Assembly: GCA_947450675.1 (NCBI GenBank)
Contig: CANFWI010000010.1
Location: 16,280 to 80,279 of the forward strand
Direction: 5' to 3'
DNA from: Comamonadaceae bacterium
GTDB taxonomy: Bacteria > Pseudomonadota > Gammaproteobacteria > Burkholderiales > Burkholderiaceae_C
Length of the DNA: 64,000 bases
This document shows, in pieces, positions 19,128 through 27,482 of the stretch. The position numbers and the translations under genes are program-made. Below the pieces are notes generated by a model that ran no database searches, was not told the DNA's origin, and saw only the letters and a list, made by a program, of their open reading frames with translations. Position 1 is the first letter of the stretch. Every line of letters begins with the position of its first letter.

Positions 19128-20741
19128 GTGAACGGCAGCCGTACTGCCCTGCTGCTGCCTTTTCCTTCGCGCCCCGTGTCGCCTTCAAACCCACCTGCGC
19201 CTGACCGGCTCGCCGGCGCGCTGGCCATTTGCCTGATCCTGCCGTGGTTGAACGGCTTCACCGCCGGGCCGACGCCGAATATGTGGCCTTGGCTGGTGTC
19301 GGCAGTTTGCGGCGTGTTGCTCGTTCTGGTCGTGCTGAGAAGTGGCCGCGTCACCCCTCGGCTGCTGGCGGCCACTTGGTTGGCTGCGGCGCTCATCAGC
19401 AGTGTGATGGCCTTGCTGCAGTACTTGGGTGCGGCGTCTGCGTTGGCGCCGTGGCTCAGCCCAACCTTGCCCGGCGAAGCCTTTGCCAACCTGCGTCAGC
19501 GCAACCAGTTCGCCACGCTCACCAGCATCGGTTTGGTGGCGTTGTTGGCGTCTGTGGCCATGCGAAAAACGTCAACGGCCGCCATAGAGCCTACCGAATC
19601 GCTTCATCAACGCTTGAATCTGTCGCTGCCTGTCTGGGCCTACGCCAGTGCGTTTCTGCTGGCCTTGGGCAATGCCGCCAGCAGTTCCCGCACCGGCTTG
19701 TTGCAGTGGGGTTTGGTGTTGGCTTTGGCGCTGTGGTGGCACCGCTCAAGCCGTCGGCCAGTGGCTGTTCTGGCGGTGTGGGCGCTGCTCATGTATGGCG
19801 CTGCCGTAGCCGTGTTGCCTCGACTTCTCAATCTGGTGACCGGCATCAGCAGCAATGGTTTGTGGGGCCGCCTTGCAGACACCGGTGGCGACAGCCGGCG
19901 CGTGCTGTGGGACAACGTGCTGACGCTGATCGCGCAAAAACCGTGGTTCGGTTGGGGCTGGGGCGAGCTGGACTACGCGCATTTCATCACCGCTTACCCG
20001 GGCGCGCGTTTCACCGACATTTTGGGCAATGCGCACAACTTGCCGATGCATGTTGCGGTGGAGCTGGGCATTCCGTTGGCGTTGCTGATGTGCCTTGGTT
20101 TGGCGTGGGCCGTGCAACGTGCCGCACCATGGCGCGACACCGACCCCGCGCGGCAAATGGCTTGGGCCGTGCTGGCGGTGATCGGTGTGCACAGCCTGTT
20201 GGAATACCCGCTTTGGTATGGCCCGTTTCAGTTGGCGCTGTTGTGTTGCGTGGCGTGCTTGTGGCAAACGCGGCCGCTCCGGCGCATCCAGCCCATGCCG
20301 CCGCAACGTCCGCGGATTCGGCAAACCGCTGTGGCCGCTGCGGTCAGCGCGCTGCTGGCCTTGGCTTACGTCGGCTTTGACTACGCCCGCGTGACGCAGT
20401 TGTATGTGCCGTTCGCCAAACGCTGGCCGGCCTACCAGCAAGACACGCGGGCCAAAGTGCAAGACTCGTGGTTGTTTGCGCCGCAAGTTCGATTTGCAAC
20501 GCTGCTCACGACAGAGGTCACGCCCAGCAACGCGTCCGCCACACAGGCTTTGGCGCTGAGCGTGTTGCATTATTCGCCGGAGGCCAAGGTGGTGGAAAAA
20601 CTCATCACCAGCGCCTTGCTGGCGGGTCAGCGCGCAGACGCCGAGTTTTATCTGGCGCGTTTTCGTTGGGCTTATCCGCAGGACTACGCGGCTTGGCTCG
20701 AGTCCCACCCCGACTTGCTCGGCGCTGCGTCCACGTTCTGA
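19128..20741 (+). CDS. PglL/PilO-type O-oligosaccharyltransferase (Wzy_C family)
   Basis: Polytopic membrane protein of 537 residues with about 11-12 spans, the Wzy_C core around LANLRQRNQFATLTSIG (about 120) and the large periplasmic loop with GWGWGELDYAHF and LGNAHNLPMHVAVELGIPLA (about 305), then HSLLEYPLWYG (about 360) as in PglL ligases, and a Wzy_C_2-like C-terminal region. Such enzymes move lipid-linked glycan to pilin. The GTG at 19128 is two bases after the pilA stop, so pilin is the likely acceptor. O-antigen ligase is the alternative. The last 58 bases overlap, convergently, the GGDEF/EAL gene. Confidence 0.85.
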   Translation: MNGSRTALLLPFPSRPVSPSNPPAPDRLAGALAICLILPWLNGFTAGPTPNMWPWLVSAVCGVLLVLVVLRSGRVTPRLLAATWLAAALISSVMALLQYLGAASALAPWLSPTLPGEAFANLRQRNQFATLTSIGLVALLASVAMRKTSTAAIEPTESLHQRLNLSLPVWAYASAFLLALGNAASSSRTGLLQWGLVLALALWWHRSSRRPVAVLAVWALLMYGAAVAVLPRLLNLVTGISSNGLWGRLADTGGDSRRVLWDNVLTLIAQKPWFGWGWGELDYAHFITAYPGARFTDILGNAHNLPMHVAVELGIPLALLMCLGLAWAVQRAAPWRDTDPARQMAWAVLAVIGVHSLLEYPLWYGPFQLALLCCVACLWQTRPLRRIQPMPPQRPRIRQTAVAAAVSALLALAYVGFDYARVTQLYVPFAKRWPAYQQDTRAKVQDSWLFAPQVRFATLLTTEVTPSNASATQALALSVLHYSPEAKVVEKLITSALLAGQRADAEFYLARFRWAYPQDYAAWLESHPDLLGAASTF

Positions 20742-23737
20742 CCTTCGGTTTGCGCCAGCGGGTCAGCTTTGTCGGCCTCTAAGCGCGTGCGCCAGTGACC
20801 TTCACTGGGTGTGTTGAGCGGCGTTTCCCAGTGCAAGCGGCGTTCATCTCGCAGCATCAGGGCGCAGTCAAAGGCAGATTGCGGCTGGGAAAAATAAAAC
20901 CCCTGGATCTCGTCGCAAGCCCGGTCGCGCAGCATGTCGAGTTGCTCGGTGGTCTCGACACCCTCGGCCACCACTTTGAGTTTCAAGCTGTGCGCCAAAC
21001 TGATGATGGCCCAAGTGATGGCGGCATCGTCGGAATCTGGGCTCAAGTCGCGGATAAAGGTGCGGTCGATCTTCAGCGTGTCCAGCGGAAAACGTTTGAG
21101 GTAAGACAGGCTGGAGTAGCCAGTCCCAAAATCATCAATCGACAAGCTCAAACCGTAAGACCGGAAGCGTTCCAGCAGCGCGGCGGTCATGTCAGGGTTG
21201 CGCATCAAACTCGACTCTGTGATTTCAAACTCCAGCAGCGTGGGGTCGACGCCGGTGTTGAGGAGCACGGCCTGCACTTGCGCGTCGAGGCTGGGGGCTG
21301 AGAACTGACGCGGCGAAAAATTGATGGAAACACGCGGCACGCGCAGGCCGTCGGCTTGCCAGCGGATGATTTGCTCCGCCACGCGGTTCAGCACCCATTC
21401 TCCGACGGTGACTATCATCCCAGTGTCTTCCAGCAGGGGAATAAATTCGGTCGGGCTGATCACGCCGCGCTCAGGATGTTGCCAGCGCAGCAAGGCCTCA
21501 AAGCCGCAAATTTGCCCGTCCAGCAAATCCACTTTGGGCTGGTAGAGCAAGAAAAACTCTTCTCGCGCCAAGGCGCCGCGCAGCAAGGCGTCGAAATCGA
21601 GCCGCTGTGTTTCGTCGGCGTTCATGTCGTCGCTGAAAAAGTGGAAGTCGTTGCGGCCAGCTTGTTTGGCGCTGTACATGGCGCGGTCGGCGCTGCGCAC
21701 CAAGGCGGCGGGGTCAGAGCCGTTGTCCGGGTAGATGGCCGCGCCCATGCTGCCCGTGACGTAGGCTTCATGGCCGTTCAAGTCAAAGGGTTCTGCCAGC
21801 TGGGCCAAGATTTTTCGTCCCACCAATTCGGCATCCATGCTGTGTTCCAAGCCGGGCAACAGGATGGCGAACTCGTCACCTGCCAACCGGGCCACCGTGT
21901 CCCCGGCACGCAGGCAAGACGTCATGCGGCGTGCCGCTTGCACCAACAGCAGGTCGCCGGCGGGGTGTCCGAGGCTGTCGTTGACTTGCTTGAAGCGGTC
22001 CAAGTCGAGGTAAATCAAGGCCAAGCGCGTGCCTTGCCGCTGCGCCACTTTCAGTGCCAGTTGCAGCCGGTCCAGCAACAAGCTGCGGTTCGGCAAGCCG
22101 GTCAGGCTGTCGAATTGAGCCAAATAAACCAGTTGCTCGCGCGCTCGGGTTTTTTCCATCGCCACGGTCAAGATATTGACCATGTTTTTGAGGAAGTTGT
22201 GGTCAGCCTCGGAGAAATACCGTCCCTCTTTGGATGCGACAGCCAAAGTCAGTCTATATTTTGCCGAATCAACCGAATCAACCGAATCAACCGAATCAAC
22301 CGAATCAACCGAATCAACCGAATCAACCGAATCAACCGAATGCACTTGCGCGTCGCTGAGCTGGTTCTCCGCCAACATCGCCGGCGCCAACCGCAGCGTG
22401 GTGCGGGTCAGACCGCTTTCATTTTCACTCACCGCTAGCCGCATGTCACGGCCCAGCCACTCATTGGCCCAGCCCGTACCTGCCAATAGGTAGGGTGCGC
22501 TGCGTTCCGGGGTTTGCACCAGCAAGGCTGAATGGCTGGCGTGCAGGCTCTTTCTGGCGGCTTCGACGATTTGATTGATCAGGCCGTTGAAGTCTTGATC
22601 CGTCAGCGCTTTCTGGCCCAATTCAGCGAGTAAATTTTGCCGTCGAACTTCGCCGAGCAGATCGCTTTCGGATTTTTTTTGCGCGCTGATGTCGATGTCA
22701 ATGCAGATGAATTTTTCAATCTGTGCGGCCGCGTCAAAAATCGGCACGATGCTGCGCTGGTGCCAATAGCGCTGGCCTTGCGCGTTGTGAATCTGCACCT
22801 CCCCGTGCCAGATCTGCGGCGTCGGTTGCCAGCCGCCGACATCGGCGAAGTCGTAGGAGCCGATGTCTTGCAAGCGCCGGCCCAGCAAAACGGTGCGCGG
22901 CAGACCGATCGCCGCAACGAAGCTCTCGTTGGCATCGGTCAGCCGGCCTTCGGTGTCGAGTTCACAGACGATGGTGGCTTCGTCCATGGCTTTTTTGTGC
23001 TGGATCAGCGTGTCCATCAAGACGTCGATGCGCTGACCAAACTGCGCCCGCAAGCTGCCGGCCGTGCGGTTGATAACGGCAATCGCCTGCCGGATCTCCA
23101 GCGGTGCATCGTTTGACAAGCCAGCCTGCGCATTGAGCACACCAGCCAGCACATCGGCTTCATAAGCCTGCAGATGGTCGAAATTGCCCAGCCAACGCCG
23201 CAGCATGTAGCGCATGATCACCAGACCCATGGCCAGGCCGAGCAGCACAAAGGCCGTCATGCTGAGCGTTAACCGCCATTGCTGGTTGGCGATGGTCTTG
23301 GCGTCAAAGCGCAGCGTCAGTTGGCCATATTCGCGGCCACCAACACTCACCGCATGGTGGACGTCGGGCAGGCGAGAACTCACTCGGGCAAAGAGCCAGT
23401 CGGGGGCATCAAGAACCGACACCTCCAGCGTTTGGATCAAGCCGCCTTGTTTGTCTTGGTAGATGGCTTCGGCCAGCGGCGAGTTGGGGACGATGGCGGC
23501 GAGGGTGCGTTGAATCGTGTCGAAGTCACCGATGACGGCGCTGCTGGACAGCGTTGGCATGGACAAAGCAAGCATTTTTTCGACGATTTGCGCATCTTCT
23601 TCGATGAGCTTTTGGAACCGCTTCTCCATCAACAGACCAAAGCCGGTCAAGGAAAACACCAAAATAGACACGGCGTAAATCAAGAAAACGCGAGAAGCCA
23701 AAGACTCAGGCGCTTTCCAGCGAAATAAACGCTTCAC
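20684..23737 (-). CDS. GGDEF/EAL protein with periplasmic sensor, PAS and GAF domains
   Basis: A 1017-residue bifunctional cyclic di-GMP enzyme. From the N-terminus it has a span (about 17-38), a periplasmic sensor domain (about 39-155), a second span (about 156-178), a HAMP-like linker, PAS (about 245-365), GAF (about 372-540), GGDEF and EAL. The GGDEF active site reads AGDEF, with an RxxD inhibitory site (RAGD) five residues before it; the EAL domain has EALLRW, DDFGTGYSSL, KIDRTFI and AEGVET, so it looks active as a phosphodiesterase and plausibly as a cyclase. A (VDS)8 tract lies in the GAF domain. The start is GTG at 23737. It is 53 bases after the PhnD-like gene on the same strand. Confidence 0.93.
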   Translation of the reverse strand: MKRLFRWKAPESLASRVFLIYAVSILVFSLTGFGLLMEKRFQKLIEEDAQIVEKMLALSMPTLSSSAVIGDFDTIQRTLAAIVPNSPLAEAIYQDKQGGLIQTLEVSVLDAPDWLFARVSSRLPDVHHAVSVGGREYGQLTLRFDAKTIANQQWRLTLSMTAFVLLGLAMGLVIMRYMLRRWLGNFDHLQAYEADVLAGVLNAQAGLSNDAPLEIRQAIAVINRTAGSLRAQFGQRIDVLMDTLIQHKKAMDEATIVCELDTEGRLTDANESFVAAIGLPRTVLLGRRLQDIGSYDFADVGGWQPTPQIWHGEVQIHNAQGQRYWHQRSIVPIFDAAAQIEKFICIDIDISAQKKSESDLLGEVRRQNLLAELGQKALTDQDFNGLINQIVEAARKSLHASHSALLVQTPERSAPYLLAGTGWANEWLGRDMRLAVSENESGLTRTTLRLAPAMLAENQLSDAQVHSVDSVDSVDSVDSVDSVDSVDSVDSAKYRLTLAVASKEGRYFSEADHNFLKNMVNILTVAMEKTRAREQLVYLAQFDSLTGLPNRSLLLDRLQLALKVAQRQGTRLALIYLDLDRFKQVNDSLGHPAGDLLLVQAARRMTSCLRAGDTVARLAGDEFAILLPGLEHSMDAELVGRKILAQLAEPFDLNGHEAYVTGSMGAAIYPDNGSDPAALVRSADRAMYSAKQAGRNDFHFFSDDMNADETQRLDFDALLRGALAREEFFLLYQPKVDLLDGQICGFEALLRWQHPERGVISPTEFIPLLEDTGMIVTVGEWVLNRVAEQIIRWQADGLRVPRVSINFSPRQFSAPSLDAQVQAVLLNTGVDPTLLEFEITESSLMRNPDMTAALLERFRSYGLSLSIDDFGTGYSSLSYLKRFPLDTLKIDRTFIRDLSPDSDDAAITWAIISLAHSLKLKVVAEGVETTEQLDMLRDRACDEIQGFYFSQPQSAFDCALMLRDERRLHWETPLNTPSEGHWRTRLEADKADPLAQTEGQNVDAAPSKSGWDSSQAA
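22264..22341. repeat. 9-bp tandem repeat, eight full copies, in the GGDEF/EAL gene
   Basis: Eight perfect copies of CCGAATCAA (22264-22335) plus six bases of a ninth. On the minus strand it encodes (Val-Asp-Ser)8 at residues of about 466-491, inside a GAF domain. The unit is a multiple of three, so copy-number change keeps the reading frame. Confidence 0.97.
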
Positions 23738-23790
23738 GGGTGATCCAATCGGTACGTGCTCATGGTTGAGAGCGGGTTCTGCGGCGGCTG

Positions 23791-24684
23791 TTAGCGCAAG
23801 CTGACCGGCGCTCGGCGGTAAAAGTCGCGGTAGGCGGCGTAGTCGGCGTCGCTGGCCGCCACAAAAGAGACGGGATTTTTAGACTGAACGGCATTCGCGG
23901 CAGCCTCCAGCACGCGTTTTCCTGCCGGGTCTTGGCTCATGCCGATAAACGCTTTGGCGACGGCCTGGGCCTTGCCTGTCGGTACCTTGGGCGATGCCAT
24001 CAGCGCCAAGTCGTTGAACGGCGGGGAGCTCCACAGTGCCCGGAACTTGCGATTTTCTCGGACGGCGTACTCCGCCACCAGCTGCGAGTTGGAGCCCGTC
24101 GCGTCAGCTCTGCCCGCCAGCATTTGACTGAATGCAGCGTCAATATTGCCGGCAAAGACCGTGGTGGTGTTGATTTTTTTCTCGATCAATTCTGCAAAGG
24201 GAACTTTGTAGGCGACCAAGGCCTCGGCGCCGGGGTAAGACACCGTCTTGCCTTCTAGGTCCGCCAAGGTTTTGATGGGCGAAATGGCGCGAACCACAAT
24301 TTGTCCCTGCAAGGCCGGCGCATTGCGCCTGGCAAAAACCTTCCAGCCCAACTTCGCCCGGTCGGGGCTGAACAGGTGGTTGGTGAAGGCAAAGTCAGAC
24401 TCTCCGGCGACGACGAGCGCGGTTGTTTCTGCCGAGGTGCGACCGACCCGCAAGCTCAGACGTACGCCACTTTTGTCGGACACGTAGTCGAGGATCGGGT
24501 TCCAGTAGGTCGCCAACAGGTCTAAGTTGTATTGGTTGACCGGCGAAAAATAGTAGCCGGGCTCGTTGCTCACCGTGGCTGGCAGGGACGGTGGCGTTTG
24601 CACTTGCACTTGCGCTTGCGCGGTGATGGCGGCAGCCCAGAAGAGGCTCAAAACCAACACAACTGACCGATGTTTGATGGGCAT
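23791..24684 (-). CDS. PhnD-like periplasmic substrate-binding protein
   Basis: Exported solute-binding protein of 297 residues, family of phosphate/phosphite/phosphonate binding proteins (PhnD-like). The signal peptide is MPIKHRSVVLVLSLFWAAAI...AQA. Domain markers are SPVNQYNLDLLATYWNPIL (about 47), AGESDFAFTNHLF (about 93), the LADLEGKTVSYPGAEA block (about 143) and AGRADATGSNSQL (about 190). No ABC permease or ATPase is nearby; instead the next gene, 53 bases on, is the GGDEF/EAL protein with a periplasmic domain. That suggests a ligand-sensing partner rather than a transporter part, which is an inference. Confidence 0.85.
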   Translation of the reverse strand: MPIKHRSVVLVLSLFWAAAITAQAQVQVQTPPSLPATVSNEPGYYFSPVNQYNLDLLATYWNPILDYVSDKSGVRLSLRVGRTSAETTALVVAGESDFAFTNHLFSPDRAKLGWKVFARRNAPALQGQIVVRAISPIKTLADLEGKTVSYPGAEALVAYKVPFAELIEKKINTTTVFAGNIDAAFSQMLAGRADATGSNSQLVAEYAVRENRKFRALWSSPPFNDLALMASPKVPTGKAQAVAKAFIGMSQDPAGKRVLEAAANAVQSKNPVSFVAASDADYAAYRDFYRRAPVSLR

Positions 24685-24749
24685 GAGGATGAGTCCATTG
24701 ACAAATCAATACAATAGCAAGAAGTGTAACGATATATTTTAATTGAATG

Positions 24750-24778
24750 ATTAAAATGAAATTGGTCAAATCGGTCAA
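24750..24778 (-). promoter_or_regulatory. Predicted promoter with tandem GGTCAAA repeats, divergent region
   Basis: The gap at 24685-24801 between the PhnD-like gene and the histidine kinase gene is AT-rich compared with its surroundings. On the minus strand TTGACC (24773-24778), 17 bases, then TTTAAT (24750-24755) reads as a sigma-70 promoter. GGTCAAA occurs twice in tandem (24764-24770 and 24773-24779), which could be an operator shared by both arms. Confidence 0.4.
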
Positions 24779-24801
24779 AAGCATTTCACTCCGTTGTTTC
24801 T

Positions 24802-26361
24802 ATGCCTCTTGTGTCCATCGTGATGCTTGACCGACGCCATCAGCAGAAACGAGGGGCTGCTGGTTTGCCGGCCCAAAACACTTGGATGCCCTATGTCTGG
24901 GCGATCTTGTGCGTCGCAGCTGTCTTGGCGCTGCGTGTGTTGTATGCGCCTGTTTTTGGCAATCGTGGGGTCTTGCTGTTGTTCGCCTTGCCGGTGGTGG
25001 TGTTGGCCATGTACCACGGCGCGGGCCCTGCGCTGCTGGCAACAGTCCTTGGCACGGTTGTGAGTGCTTACTTTCTTGGGGTCCAGTGGACGCAAAGCAT
25101 CGACCAAGCCCAGCAATCGCAAATCGTGCTGTTTTTGGGGGTCTGCCTGACGATCAGCTGGCTGGGCGGCCAGCTCAAGGCGACCCAGGCGGAATTGGCT
25201 GCGTTGGCCTTCCGGGACGCGCAGCGCAAAGATGTTTTTTTAGCCATGCTCGGTCATGAGTTGCGCAACCCGCTGGCGGGCATCAGCTCGGCTGCCCAGT
25301 TGTTGACGCATGCAGCGATGGACCCGCACAGCGTGCCAGAAACCGCCCACATCATCACCCGTCAGGTGGCCCACATGACGCACCTGATCAATGACCTGCT
25401 CGACGTCTCGCGTGTCACGCGCGGGCAAGTGGTGATTGAGAAAGCCCCAGTTGACTTGATCGAGGTGATGCACACCGCCGTTGAACAGGTGAGCGCGTTG
25501 GTCGAAGCCCGCCAGCACCGCTTGGTTTTGGACTTGCCCAGCGCGCCGGTGTGGGTGCTGGGCGACAACACCCGCTTGGTGCAGGTGGTCAGCAATTTGC
25601 TGGTGAATGCGGCCCGTTACACGCCCTTGCACGGTGTGTTGACTTTGAGGCTGTCGGCGATGACAGACCAAGCACACGTCGCGGTGCAAGACAACGGCGT
25701 GGGCATTGCGCCAGAACTGGCGGCCCATGTGTTTGAATTTTTTGTGCAAGCCAAGCGCAGCACAGACGGGGTCATGGGCGGGCTCGGCTTGGGGCTGTCC
25801 TTGGTCAAGAGCATGGTCGAAGCGCATGGCGGCAAGGTCAGTGTGCACAGCGCTGGCTTGGGCCATGGCAGCACATTCAGCTTGAGCTTGCCGCTGTTTG
25901 CTGCGGCCAAGTTCAGCTTAACGCCCGCCGTGGAGCCGGTGAAGCCGCCGCAAGCCGCCGCCCCCCAAACGCTGGACATTTTGGTGGTCGACGACAACCG
26001 GGATGCTGCGCAACCGCTGGCCATGTTGCTGCAGTTCGACGGTCATCGGGTGAGTGTGGCCCACAGCGCACAAGAGGCTTTGCAGCAGGCCGAACAGAGT
26101 CGGTTTGACGTGGCTATTTTGGATATTGGCTTGCCCGACATGAGCGGCTACACCTTGGCACGCCGCATCCGGGACATGCCGCAACACGCGGACACCACCT
26201 TGATTGCGCTCACCGGTTATGGCACAGAGACGGACAAAGCGCGGGCGCTTGACGCTGGCTTTAACCAGCACTTGGTCAAGCCGATTGACGACGCCCAGTT
26301 GTCAGCGGCGCTCAAGCTCGCCACACAACACGCCACACATTCACTCACCAAGACTGCCTGA
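24802..26361 (+). CDS. Hybrid sensor histidine kinase with C-terminal receiver domain
   Basis: Membrane kinase of 519 residues. Residues of about 28-130 form several spans like the DUF4118 sensor domain of KdpD-type kinases. The HisKA H-box GHELRNPLAGISS has its histidine near 152; HATPase shows DNTRLVQVVSNLLVNAARYT (N box, about 254), DNGVGIAPEL and GLGLGLSLVKSMVEAHGG. The receiver domain runs from about 392 (DILVVDDNRDAA), with the phospho-acceptor Asp in ILDIGLPD near 440 and a conserved ALTGYG...VKPID. There is no output domain or separate regulator next to it. The next gene starts two bases after its stop. Start codon choice (24802 or 24823) is uncertain. Confidence 0.92.
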   Translation: MPLVSIVMLDRRHQQKRGAAGLPAQNTWMPYVWAILCVAAVLALRVLYAPVFGNRGVLLLFALPVVVLAMYHGAGPALLATVLGTVVSAYFLGVQWTQSIDQAQQSQIVLFLGVCLTISWLGGQLKATQAELAALAFRDAQRKDVFLAMLGHELRNPLAGISSAAQLLTHAAMDPHSVPETAHIITRQVAHMTHLINDLLDVSRVTRGQVVIEKAPVDLIEVMHTAVEQVSALVEARQHRLVLDLPSAPVWVLGDNTRLVQVVSNLLVNAARYTPLHGVLTLRLSAMTDQAHVAVQDNGVGIAPELAAHVFEFFVQAKRSTDGVMGGLGLGLSLVKSMVEAHGGKVSVHSAGLGHGSTFSLSLPLFAAAKFSLTPAVEPVKPPQAAAPQTLDILVVDDNRDAAQPLAMLLQFDGHRVSVAHSAQEALQQAEQSRFDVAILDIGLPDMSGYTLARRIRDMPQHADTTLIALTGYGTETDKARALDAGFNQHLVKPIDDAQLSAALKLATQHATHSLTKTA

Positions 26362-26363
26362 CC

Positions 26364-27482
26364 ATGCTCCGTAAATCCTTGATCGTCGCTCTCTTTCTCG
26401 CCCTCGGACTGATTTTGGTACCGCGGCTGTTCAACCGCTACCCGTCGCAGGCGATGGTCAACGCGCCGATGGTGGAACTGCGCTCGCCGGTCGAGGCGGT
26501 GGTCTTGAAAATCAACAGCAGCGCGACCGGTCTGTTTGAAGACAGCCCGCAAACCGTCGTCACCCTCAAAACGCGTCTGTCTGACCAACTGCTGGCCTTG
26601 CGTGGCCAAGAGTTGATGCTGAAAAAACGGGCCGGCAGTTTTGTCGATGATGAGAAACAACGCCTGCAACTTGAGCTCGTGGCGCGGCAAGGGGACTTGC
26701 GCCGGGCTGACCTGGACTTGGCCAGCGACAGCCGTGAATTCAAGCGGCAGCAAGACTTGACCGACCGGGGTTTCATCAGCTCGGCGCAATTGGACATCGT
26801 CAAGCTGCGCAGCGAAAGCACGAAGGTAGCGCGCGACATCGCCATCGCCAACGCCAGCCGGGCTAAAAACAACCTGACCGCGCTGACGCAAAACGGTTTT
26901 GTCGGTGAGCGTGCCGGCAGCACTGACGTCAGTGCCACGCAGCAAAAACTGGACGAAGTCCGCTTGCGCATCAGTGAGCTGGAGTTTTGGACCAGCAGCT
27001 TGCAGCCAGCCGGCATGGCTGGAGCGCAGCCGCTGGCCGGTGTTCGCACGCCTGGCCAAGGCTTGCTGATGGGGCCGTTTGTCACTGAAGGGGCTTTTTT
27101 GGCGCCCGGTGATTTGATCGCGCATTACGTCTTGTGCAGCCAGTCCTTCGTTGACTTGAGCGTGCCCGTGAGTGACTTGAAAGACTACCGCGTCGGCGAG
27201 CCCATCGCCTTTCGGGTGGCCGGTGAATGGAACTTTTACGGCGGCAAGATCAGCCGTATTTACCCGGTCTATGGCAGCAGCCCCAAGCAGTCGCTGGCAG
27301 TGAAATCAGACGGCCGCGACTTGGACAACAACGCCCGCGTCTGGGTCGAGCCCGATGCGGCGTTTGCGGCGCGCATCAAGCGTGAATCCAACTGCATGTC
27401 GGGCCAAAAGGTGCACGCCCAATTGCCCCACGGGTCTGAGTGGATGATGCGCTCGGCCAGCTTTTTAGCCGATGTTTTCTGA
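26364..27482 (+). CDS. HlyD-like membrane-fusion protein of the polysaccharide cluster
   Basis: A 372-residue protein with an N-terminal membrane anchor (LRKSLIVALFLALGLILVPRLF), a lipoyl-like half-motif VELRSPVEAVVLKIN (about 33), a helical hairpin (about 70-205) and a returning beta region VTEGAFLAPGDLIAHYVLCS (about 235) to a C-terminal barrel. That is the HlyD/Alg44-type adaptor layout. It has no PilZ domain. It is two bases after the hybrid kinase and overlaps the synthase gene by 11 bases. It probably links the synthase with the periplasm. No matching ABC exporter or TolC-like gene is present. Confidence 0.82.
   Translation: MLRKSLIVALFLALGLILVPRLFNRYPSQAMVNAPMVELRSPVEAVVLKINSSATGLFEDSPQTVVTLKTRLSDQLLALRGQELMLKKRAGSFVDDEKQRLQLELVARQGDLRRADLDLASDSREFKRQQDLTDRGFISSAQLDIVKLRSESTKVARDIAIANASRAKNNLTALTQNGFVGERAGSTDVSATQQKLDEVRLRISELEFWTSSLQPAGMAGAQPLAGVRTPGQGLLMGPFVTEGAFLAPGDLIAHYVLCSQSFVDLSVPVSDLKDYRVGEPIAFRVAGEWNFYGGKISRIYPVYGSSPKQSLAVKSDGRDLDNNARVWVEPDAAFAARIKRESNCMSGQKVHAQLPHGSEWMMRSASFLADVF

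Noticed and set aside
22264..22341. CRISPR array candidate
   Set aside because: The units are 9-bp perfect tandem copies with no spacers, inside a coding frame, and no cas genes are present.
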